Assembly (NCBI GenBank): GCA_004172935.1
Contig: SDZD01000051.1
Location: 1-45,291 of the forward strand
Length of the DNA stretch: 45,291 nucleotides
Reading direction: 5' to 3'
DNA from: a bacterium
Lineage (GTDB): Bacteria; Armatimonadota; Abditibacteriia; Abditibacteriales; Abditibacteriaceae
Shown: positions 16,027 through 22,794 of the stretch, one piece after another
Numbering within the stretch: position 1 is the first letter of the stretch
Layout of the letters: the number at the start of each line of letters is the position of its first letter
The notes under the pieces: model-generated
The model's database searches: none
What the model was told of the DNA's origin: nothing
Seen by the model: the letters and a program-made list of their open reading frames with translations, nothing else
Made by a program: the position numbers and the translations under genes

Positions 16027-16779
16027 TCAGGAGTTGTCGTCCTGAATCGTGAAAGCTGGGTAGGCGCCAGCAGCGTTCTTTTTAGCGAGGTTATCGAGTC
16101 GAACTGATTTGACGTGACCATCACAGAAGAGGATGGGCGCGGTGCTGAGGTGGCGCTCGACGATGTAGTCCATGTAGCGAAGCCCTGTGGGGTCAACCTC
16201 TACATCCGCCTGGTCGGCCTTGTTTTCCCAGGCGAACTCGAAGTGTGCCCCACCATCAGCCACCCATACGCAACCTGCCGCGTCTTGAAGCGAGGCAAGG
16301 CTGGTATCTACCTCGCCAGCGGGCGACTGCTCGAAGTCGGAATCATCCCAGTAAGAAGAGTTGATGGCATAGGAACCGTAGTTCGTTCCATTGCGGAATC
16401 GGTATGCCCCGGCGGGAGTTTTGAAGGAGTGGCTGGGACAGTTGAAGACCTGTTCGCTCTTTACATAGGGAAAGCTGGCATCCATCCATTTGTATCTATC
16501 GATTGCGTTACTGCCGCCATTACCTGCGCCCGACCATGCGCGAATCAGTTTCTCGTCATAGTCCTGAGAATATTGGAGTAAGCCGAGGCCAATTTGCTTG
16601 AGGTTAGATTGGCAGGAAGCACGACGCGCGTTTTCGCGTGCCCGCGAAAAGACGGGAAAGAGAATCGCAGCCAGAATCGCGATTATGGCAATAACAACTA
16701 AGAGTTCTATAAGAGTGAAACCGAAACTCTTTCTAGAAAACCCGTATTGTGTCGGCAAAAATGAAGTGTTCACACGCAT
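16027..16779 (-). CDS. DUF1559 type II pseudopilin (H-X9-DG)
   Basis: A 250-residue prepilin-like protein. A short basic leader ends KSFG, then FTLIELLVVIAII begins the hydrophobic helix, with Glu5 after the cleavage site as needed by prepilin peptidase (GspO/PilD type). The helix is followed by FPVFSRARENARRASC. The C-terminal 'H-X9-DG' motif is HLSTAPILFCDGHVK. Such proteins are exported through type II secretion/type IV pilus-like machinery and are very numerous in Armatimonadota and Planctomycetota; their individual roles are unknown. No assembly gene is nearby. It ends 6 bp from the convergent cyclase gene and is a single-gene unit. Confidence 0.93.
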   Translation of the reverse strand: MRVNTSFLPTQYGFSRKSFGFTLIELLVVIAIIAILAAILFPVFSRARENARRASCQSNLKQIGLGLLQYSQDYDEKLIRAWSGAGNGGSNAIDRYKWMDASFPYVKSEQVFNCPSHSFKTPAGAYRFRNGTNYGSYAINSSYWDDSDFEQSPAGEVDTSLASLQDAAGCVWVADGGAHFEFAWENKADQADVEVDPTGLRYMDYIVERHLSTAPILFCDGHVKSVRLDNLAKKNAAGAYPAFTIQDDNS

Positions 16780-17070
16780 CCCTTGAACTGCACAGGCTGC
16801 ACCGTGTATTCAATATACCATCCCTAAAAGCTCTTAGCTGTTGGCTATTAGCTTTAAGCTGCTCATGGGACTCGAATCGCCCTGTACTGGCGTGGTAGTG
16901 TGGCTTGGGTGGGGGTAGAAGTCAGCTCTGAGATGCGTTTGGTTTTGCGAGAGTGGTGAGCAACTGTTTGTAGATTCCTCCGGTCGTGCAGCTCCCCTCG
17001 GAATGACAATCTCAGGCTCTCGGTTTTGCCATCGCTTCTTACCTGAACACGACAGAATTTTGAAAGACAA
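16780..17070. other. Intergenic region with a dispersed repeat
   Basis: No gene seen. This stretch precedes the pseudopilin at 16779 and must contain its promoter. It includes a repeat-like segment (16971-17010) resembling one at 20175-20200. Confidence 0.4.
16971..17010. repeat. Interspersed TAGATTCYTC...CTCRGAATGAC repeat, copy 1
   Basis: TAGATTCCTC is followed 18 bp later by CTCGGAATGAC, an imperfect palindrome. The same two half-sites with a shorter centre occur at 20175-20200. Short elements of this form are common in many bacterial genomes, where they recur between genes. Confidence 0.5.
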
Positions 17071-17100
17071 AAAGGGTCGTTCTTCGGAGAACGACCCTTT
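17071..17100. terminator. Bidirectional terminator of pseudopilin 17136
   Basis: A perfect 13-bp stem AAAGGGTCGTTCT / AGAACGACCCTTT with the loop TCGG, 36 bp after the stop of the minus-strand pseudopilin. The U-rich ends make it a strong intrinsic terminator in either direction. Confidence 0.85.
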
Positions 17101-17135
17101 TACGTATTCGATGTGAGGGGGAACAAACACCTGAA

Positions 17136-17954
17136 TTAGCCATCATCTTCAGTGGTGAGGAGGGGATATTTATTGGCAGCGGGAACACCTGTTCTGGCGA
17201 TGGCGAAAGTGTTCATCTTTACGGATTTGACATGGCCATCGCAGTAGAGAAGGTTGATGGTTTCCAAGTGGCGCTCGACGAGCGCGCCGGATTGGCCGTT
17301 GTAGGCTTGCAAACGGCGTGGGCGGGTCGTTTCATCGAAAGTGAGGTTATTGCCGACAAAACGGTAGGCTGTGTCTGTTTGCAGATAGGCAACGGAGTCG
17401 CCAACCCATAGAGTCGTGGCCGGGGATTCGAAGGAGGCCAGTGAGACATCGGGGCCGTTCACGGAGGCGCCGCTTCTGCCGTCGCCAGCGCAATTTATCG
17501 CGTAAGAGCCATAGTTGTCTGCCGAGCCGTAGCCACCATCATTGAGAACAGCTGGGCCAACTCCGGGAACGCTATTGACGTAGGGAATCAGATAAGGTTG
17601 GGAATCGCTGGGGCAATTGAAGACCTGAATGCTTTTGATGTAGGGTTGAACCGCATCCATCCATTTCCAGTTGGCCGCATTGCTGAGACCATCTCCATCG
17701 TTGTTATTATTTCTGCCTGGGCCATAGCTGGGGCGCACTGTTTTCTCGTCGTAGTCCTGGGAATATTGCAACATGCCGAGTCCGATTTGCTTGAGGTTGG
17801 ATTGGCAAGAGGAGCGACGGGCATTTTCGCGGGCGCGGGCGAAGACGGGAAACAAAATAGCCGCCAAAATCGCGATGATGGCAATAACCACGAGAAGCTC
17901 TATAAGAGTAAAAGCATTGTGCTTAGAATATATGTGGGAAAGCGAAGAGGACAT
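17136..17954 (-). CDS. DUF1559 type II pseudopilin (H-X9-DG)
   Basis: A 272-residue paralogue of the protein at 16027. The leader MSSSLSHIYSKHNA lacks the usual Gly at the cleavage point (Ala precedes FTLIELL). It retains Glu5, the hydrophobic helix and FARARENARRSSC. The C-terminal motif is HLETINLLYCDGHVK. Between them is a Cys-containing middle region (FNCPSDSQPY) and YGSYAINCAGDG. It is divergent from an AraC-type regulator with 91 bp between the starts, which may contain control elements for both. Specific role unknown. Confidence 0.93.
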   Translation of the reverse strand: MSSSLSHIYSKHNAFTLIELLVVIAIIAILAAILFPVFARARENARRSSCQSNLKQIGLGMLQYSQDYDEKTVRPSYGPGRNNNNDGDGLSNAANWKWMDAVQPYIKSIQVFNCPSDSQPYLIPYVNSVPGVGPAVLNDGGYGSADNYGSYAINCAGDGRSGASVNGPDVSLASFESPATTLWVGDSVAYLQTDTAYRFVGNNLTFDETTRPRRLQAYNGQSGALVERHLETINLLYCDGHVKSVKMNTFAIARTGVPAANKYPLLTTEDDG

Positions 17955-18045
17955 GCGATAAATGTACCCTTCTTCCCAGATACACTAACAGCATTTCCGC
18001 AGGTATTTTCGTCATTTGTGCAGGCATGATGGCGACGAATAAGGT

Positions 18046-19011
18046 ATGAAGTCACCACTTTTCGAGGGATTCGATTACGTGCATCAAGTTTCCGACCTGG
18101 ATTTGTCGGTGGTGCGGGAGTGCGACTGGGCCAGTTGCATCGCGGGCGACCAATTGGAGTTAATCGAGTGCCCTCTGCTGCTTCGGCGAGAGCGCTACGA
18201 CCACTCGAAAGCGATATTGCATTGGCATGAGGATTTTCATGCGATTTACATCGTGCGTGGGGGGCGAGGCATAAGGGTGGTGAACAAACATGCACATAGC
18301 ATGGCGCGTGGAGATATTTTTTTGATGGCGCCCCAGACCACCCATTGCTTCCAAGCTCCAGTCGATTTGACTATCGACGCGCTTTATTTTCAGGCCGAAT
18401 TATGGCCTATAAAAGAATGGAGTAGTCTCGGTGAGTTGCCGGATATGATGGCTTACTTCGAAGCGGGAGATAAAGGCTTCGAAGCGCGCGGCTATACCGA
18501 TCATTTTGGGCACTTGTCGCCTGAACTTCATGCTCGCGTCGAAGCGACGCTGGGACAGATACGCCATGAGCTGAAGCGAGGTCAGCGCCCCTATCAACTG
18601 TCAGCAAGGGCGCGGCTTTTCGCGTTGCTAGTGCAACTGGCGGATTGGCGAGCAGATAAGACCTTCGCAACACGTCCCGCGCGCGGCGCGGGTATCGCCG
18701 AGGTGCTGACTTTTTGCGATAACAACTTTCATCGGGCACTTTCTAATGAACAACTCGCGGAGCTGATGAATTTTTCGGAAGGGCATTTTCGCGAAGTATT
18801 CACTCGCGAAGTGGGCATGTCGCCCGGTGCTTATATCGGGCACCTGCGTTTGCGACATGCTCAAGAACTATTGGAGAACAAAACTCTCTCTGTCGCGGAT
18901 ATAGCCCGACAAAGCGGGTTTAGCGATTCGAGCCAACTGGGCAGGGCTTTCAAGAAGGCGTTCGGTATTTCTCCGCTTGGCTTCAGGAAACAACTCAAAG
19001 TTTCGGCTTGA
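18046..19011 (+). CDS. AraC family transcriptional regulator
   Basis: A 321-residue regulator. The N-terminal half is a cupin-like ligand domain (HWHEDFHAIYIVRGG, MARGDIFLMAPQTTHCF), of the type that senses sugars. The last 100 residues form a double helix-turn-helix of the AraC/XylS type: the first helix pair is in LAELMNFSEGHFREVFTREVGMSPGAYI and the second in SVADIARQSGFSDSSQLGRAFKKAFGISPLGFRK. It is followed by rtcA after 59 bp. Target genes may include carbohydrate genes in this region, but the sequence does not say. Confidence 0.92.
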   Translation: MKSPLFEGFDYVHQVSDLDLSVVRECDWASCIAGDQLELIECPLLLRRERYDHSKAILHWHEDFHAIYIVRGGRGIRVVNKHAHSMARGDIFLMAPQTTHCFQAPVDLTIDALYFQAELWPIKEWSSLGELPDMMAYFEAGDKGFEARGYTDHFGHLSPELHARVEATLGQIRHELKRGQRPYQLSARARLFALLVQLADWRADKTFATRPARGAGIAEVLTFCDNNFHRALSNEQLAELMNFSEGHFREVFTREVGMSPGAYIGHLRLRHAQELLENKTLSVADIARQSGFSDSSQLGRAFKKAFGISPLGFRKQLKVSA

Positions 19012-19070
19012 AGACTACGGGGGATTAGTGCCTGAGAGATTGTTCTTACTGACAGGGGCACAGGTATTTG

Positions 19071-20126
19071 ATGGAAGCTAAAGAACTAGTTATGAGCGAT
19101 CTCCTTTCGATTGACGGTTCTTTTGGTGAGGGTGGAGGGCAGATTATTCGCACCAGCGTTTCGCTGGCGGCGATGACTGGGCGCGCGATTGAGGTTTATA
19201 ATGTGCGCGCTCGCCGCAGCAAACCCGGACTTCAACCGCAACATGTGGCCGCAGTGCGGGCCGCTGCCGCGATTTGCCAGGCGCAACTTACGGGCGATAG
19301 CGTTGGCTCGACGTACTTTCGCTTCGAGCCACAGTGTCCGGTTGTGGCAGGCAATTATCACTTCGAAATCGGGACGGCGGGGGCGACGCCACTAGTGGTT
19401 CAAACGGTTCTGCTCCCTCTTGCATTGGCTACGGGGGCTTCGACTGTGCGCGTCACAGGGGGAACTCATGTGCCACATTCGCCGCCCGCTGAGTATCTGG
19501 AAGCGGTGTATGTTCCGGCTCTGAAATCGGTGGGATTAGATGTTGCTTTCTCCTATGAGTCGGCGGGGTTCTATCCGCGCGGAGGGGGCGAGGTTAATGT
19601 TCGCGTCGGTGGTTCGGGGGTCATTCAGCCGTTGGAGTGGCGAGAGAGTGGAACTTTGCAGGAAATACGCGCTTTTATTGTGACGGCTAACCTACCCGAC
19701 CATGTCGCAAAACGAGGAGCCGAAACAGTGGAGCGGCATATCAAAGGCATTAAGCTGGAGAACCGCAAGAAGACATCTCTGGGGCCGGGAGCGGCAACAG
19801 TTATCGTGGCACGCGGCGAGTCGGGGCTAGGCGGTTTTTCTGCCATCGGCGCGAAGAATAAACCGATGGAACAGGTCGCGGAGGAACCCGCGTTGGAATT
19901 TCTGAACTGGAAGAAATCGGGGGCAGCGTGTGACGAGCATTTGGCCGACCAACTGGTGTTGCCTCTGGCTTTTGCCAGCGGCCCCAGTCACTGGACGACT
20001 GCGATTGTGACAGAGCATCTGCGCACGGTTATCTGGGTGGTTCAGCAGTTTTTGGATGTGGAGGCACGCATTGAAGAGAACACGGATGGAGGAGGGATGG
20101 TTTTGATGTCGCCGCATCGTAGCTGA
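19071..20126 (+). CDS. rtcA: RNA 3'-terminal phosphate cyclase
   Basis: A 351-residue enzyme converting RNA 3'-phosphate to 2',3'-cyclic phosphate using ATP via a covalent His-AMP. It begins near IDGSFGEGGGQIIRTSVSLA, the family's N-terminal hallmark, and keeps RRSKPGLQPQHVAAVRAA, TGGTHVPHSPPAEYLE and FYPRGGGEV. The candidate adenylated histidine lies in TEHLRTVIWVVQQFL near residue 316. ATG 19071 has AGG 7 nt upstream; an internal ATG at 19092 (MSDLLSID) is possible. The gene follows AraC in the same direction, so the two could be co-transcribed. No rtcB ligase or rtcR regulator is present. In some bacteria rtcA is linked to Ro60 and Y RNAs; here the Ro60 cluster is 10 kb away. Confidence 0.94.
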   Translation: MEAKELVMSDLLSIDGSFGEGGGQIIRTSVSLAAMTGRAIEVYNVRARRSKPGLQPQHVAAVRAAAAICQAQLTGDSVGSTYFRFEPQCPVVAGNYHFEIGTAGATPLVVQTVLLPLALATGASTVRVTGGTHVPHSPPAEYLEAVYVPALKSVGLDVAFSYESAGFYPRGGGEVNVRVGGSGVIQPLEWRESGTLQEIRAFIVTANLPDHVAKRGAETVERHIKGIKLENRKKTSLGPGAATVIVARGESGLGGFSAIGAKNKPMEQVAEEPALEFLNWKKSGAACDEHLADQLVLPLAFASGPSHWTTAIVTEHLRTVIWVVQQFLDVEARIEENTDGGGMVLMSPHRS

Positions 20127-20174
20127 ACAAGGGGGCATCATTGCATCATTGCGGGGCATTCTGAGATGGAGGTA

Positions 20175-20200
20175 TAGATTCTTCACAGGCTCAGAATGAC
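20175..20200. repeat. Interspersed TAGATTCYTC...CTCRGAATGAC repeat, copy 2
   Basis: TAGATTCTTC and CTCAGAATGAC flank a 5-bp centre. This is the shorter relative of 16971-17010, lying between rtcA and the LysR gene. Confidence 0.5.
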
Positions 20201-20236
20201 GACGCAGGAGTGGGCTGGCATGAACGAAGAGCGCTC

Positions 20237-20258
20237 TGCGCGGTTTTATTGGCCGCAG
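20237..20258 (+). repeat. Dispersed repeat, copy 2
   Basis: Identical over 22 bp to 9400-9421. It lies next to the other repeat at 20175, so this convergent intergenic gap has collected two repeat families. Confidence 0.6.
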
Positions 20259-20338
20259 TAGTGCAGCCCGCGCCTTCGCAGCGAGTGCAACTGTTGGAAT
20301 CACACATCAGGCAAGAGAGGTGGAGATACAGGAGTAAA

Positions 20339-20358
20339 AGACGCGCCAAGGCACGTCT
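20339..20358 (-). terminator. Terminator of the LysR gene
   Basis: In the minus-strand RNA, AGACGUGCC pairs with GGCGCGUCU (one U-G wobble) and UUUU follows. It is 14 bp past the LysR stop. Confidence 0.7.
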
Positions 20359-20371
20359 ACATTTGAATTGA

Positions 20372-21265
20372 TCAGTTGCCGGAGGGAGTGTGGAGGATTT
20401 TGAGGAGTGCTTTGGCACCGGGACTCAGGTGACGGTCACTGCGCCGGATTACTGAGGTTTGGCGCCAAAGCACTGGGAGGGCGCTTAGAGTCACTCGCTT
20501 AAGAACTCCATTGGATAGTTCGGCTTCGACGGCGCGTATAGGGAGGAATGAAGAGCCAAGTCCGGTGGCGACGAAACTTTTTATGGCTTCAAGGCTATCA
20601 GTTTCCATTTTCACCTGAACTTCCAAGCCTGCCCTTATGAGGGCTTGATCCAAATATTCGCGGAAGCCGCTGTTACCTGGGAAGAGGATGAGGGGGTAAT
20701 GTAGTAACAAGTTCGAGTTGTCAGCATCAGTTATAGGCGGCGATGCGGCGGCAGAGGTAACCAGTACGATCTCTTCCTCAAACAGCTCGGTGACTTGTAG
20801 TTCTGGATGCTGTACTGCGGTGGTTACCAAACCCAAATCGGCCTCGCGGGCCAGTATCAGTTGCACGATTTCGCGGCTGTCGCCAGTGCGTACCACAACA
20901 TCAATGCCGGGGAGTTGGGTTCGTAGCGCCTGAAGCCAGTGGGGTAACTCGAATATGCATGTGGTGGTTCCGGCCCCTATAGTCAGGCTTCCTATCGCCC
21001 CGGCCTGCGTGTCGGCGATAGCCTGTTGACACTCTTCGAGTAAAGCAAGACTTCGCCGCGAGTAGTCGTAGAGGAGCGCACCAGTAGCTGTCAATTCGAG
21101 GCCACGACCTGTACGGTCGAACAACACCGTTTTCAGTTCGCGCTCCAGTGCTTGTATTTGCTTGGTGACTGCGGGCTGAGTCAGGTGTAATTTGGTGGCG
21201 GCGCGCGATACGCCTCCTTCCTCGACGACGGCAAGAAATCCTTTTAACTGGCTGTTCTCCATCAT
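20372..21265 (-). CDS. LysR family transcriptional regulator
   Basis: A 297-residue LysR-type regulator. Residues 1-60 hold the winged helix-turn-helix (FLAVVEEGGVSRAATKLHLTQPAVTKQIQALERELKTVLFDR). The remainder is the two-lobed inducer-binding domain. It begins with two Met codons, and ATG 21262 is equally possible. It is divergent from purA with about 90 bp between the starts, a layout typical of LysR regulators that control the facing gene; an inverted site was not identified with confidence. Confidence 0.92.
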   Translation of the reverse strand: MMENSQLKGFLAVVEEGGVSRAATKLHLTQPAVTKQIQALERELKTVLFDRTGRGLELTATGALLYDYSRRSLALLEECQQAIADTQAGAIGSLTIGAGTTTCIFELPHWLQALRTQLPGIDVVVRTGDSREIVQLILAREADLGLVTTAVQHPELQVTELFEEEIVLVTSAAASPPITDADNSNLLLHYPLILFPGNSGFREYLDQALIRAGLEVQVKMETDSLEAIKSFVATGLGSSFLPIRAVEAELSNGVLKRVTLSALPVLWRQTSVIRRSDRHLSPGAKALLKILHTPSGN

Positions 21266-21356
21266 ATTCCTCTTAGTTATCTATAGCATGAAATGTATTC
21301 ATTTGATTTATTATGGCACCGAGAGTTGACTGTAGAGCAAGCCACGGAGGCTTATT

Positions 21357-22691
21357 ATGCAGCAAGAAAACAAGAGTCTGAACCGAATAGTTGGGCCAGT
21401 GGACCTATGTACTGGAAGCGTTACCGCCATTGTCGGGGCCAACTGGGGCGATGAGGGAAAGGGCAAGATTACCGATTATCTGGCGAGTCGCGCGGATATA
21501 GTAGTGCGCTTTCAAGGCGGCAATAACGCCGGACACACCATCATCAACCAACAGGGTAAGTTCGCTTTGCGCCTGTTGCCCTCTGGGGTTCTGTATCCCG
21601 ATGTCATCAATGTGTTGGGACCGGGAGTAGCGCTCAATATCCCCGCTTTTTTGGAAGAACGGGAGGCACTTATGGAGCGAGGCGTTGCCGCGCCGCAATT
21701 GCGTGTTTCGAATCGCGCTCAGGTGCTGATGCCGCACCACATTTTCTTCGATGGGGCCGAAGAAGAGCGGTTGGGTGAGCGGAAATTTGGTTCGACTCGC
21801 TCAGGAATTGCTCCTTTCTATGCTGATAAGTCCGCAAAGGTGGGGGTTCAGGTTTCGGAACTATTTGATGGCTCGCGGCTTCGGGAGCGATTGGAAGATA
21901 TTTTGGCTCCCAAAAATGTTTTGCGGGAACACCTGTATGGGCAACCCGCTCTGCAAGTGGAACCACTATTAGAGCAGCTTCTGGAACAGGGCGAGGCGAT
22001 TAAGCCCTTTTTGTGCGACACCACGGAACTACTGCGCGAGGCTTTGGAACAGGGGCAGCGAATATTGGTGGAGGGACAATTGGGAGCGCTGCGTGACCCC
22101 GATCACGGTATTTACCCCTGCTCGACTTCTTCCTCTACTCTGGCGGGATTTGCGACGGTGGGAGCCGGAATGCCACCGTGGGCGATGACACGGATTATCG
22201 CGGTTGCAAAATCGTATTCCAGTTGTGTGGGCGCGGGGCCATTCGTGACGGAGATATTCGGGGACGAAGGAGACGAACTACGGCGACGCGGTGGCGATGC
22301 AGGGGAATATGGAGTCAATACGGGTAGGCCACGGCGCATGGGCTGGTTTGATGTGGTTGCCACTCGATATGGCTGTCGCGTTCAGGGAGCCACCGAAGTC
22401 GCGCTTACCTTATTGGATGTTTTGAGTTACCGCGAGGAGATTGCGGTTTGCGTGGCCTATGAAATCGAGGGAAAAAGGCTTTCGGGCTTTCCAACGACAA
22501 CCGAACTGACGAAAGCAACTCCGGTGTATGAGATGTTGACGGGGTGGATGTGTGACATTAGCGGCATCCGAAGTTACGATGCGTTGCCGACTCAGGCCAA
22601 GGAGTATGTTTGCCGAATCGAGGAGCTTATCGGGGTGCCGATACGCTCTATCTCGGTGGGGGCACATCGGGATGCGACTATAGAGCGGTAG
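21357..22691 (+). CDS. purA: Adenylosuccinate synthetase
   Basis: A 444-residue enzyme joining IMP and aspartate with GTP in the first dedicated step of AMP synthesis. The catalytic loop GANWGDEGKGKITDYL retains the Asp that acts as base (WGDEGKG), and FQGGNNAGHT carries the catalytic His. EGQLGALRDPDHGIYPCSTSSSTLAG and the C-terminal RIEELIGVPIRSIS match the family. It has an N-terminal extension of about 20 residues and ends a few residues earlier than E. coli PurA. GGAGG is well placed before the ATG. It faces a LysR gene rather than other purine genes. The catalytic Asp argues against the phage-type PurZ. Confidence 0.95.
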   Translation: MQQENKSLNRIVGPVDLCTGSVTAIVGANWGDEGKGKITDYLASRADIVVRFQGGNNAGHTIINQQGKFALRLLPSGVLYPDVINVLGPGVALNIPAFLEEREALMERGVAAPQLRVSNRAQVLMPHHIFFDGAEEERLGERKFGSTRSGIAPFYADKSAKVGVQVSELFDGSRLRERLEDILAPKNVLREHLYGQPALQVEPLLEQLLEQGEAIKPFLCDTTELLREALEQGQRILVEGQLGALRDPDHGIYPCSTSSSTLAGFATVGAGMPPWAMTRIIAVAKSYSSCVGAGPFVTEIFGDEGDELRRRGGDAGEYGVNTGRPRRMGWFDVVATRYGCRVQGATEVALTLLDVLSYREEIAVCVAYEIEGKRLSGFPTTTELTKATPVYEMLTGWMCDISGIRSYDALPTQAKEYVCRIEELIGVPIRSISVGAHRDATIER

Positions 22692-22794
22692 CAGTGAGCT
22701 AAATAGTAAGTCTCTGCGACGACGCTATTTTTTCAAGTATTTTGGCTCAAAAGCGCTACAGTAAGCTGTGTTGAAAGGTCACACAGTTTTCTCG

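Noticed and set aside
21357..22691. PurZ-like phage enzyme for 2-aminoadenine.
   Set aside because: The WGDEGKG loop keeps the catalytic Asp of adenylosuccinate synthetase, and there are no phage genes nearby.
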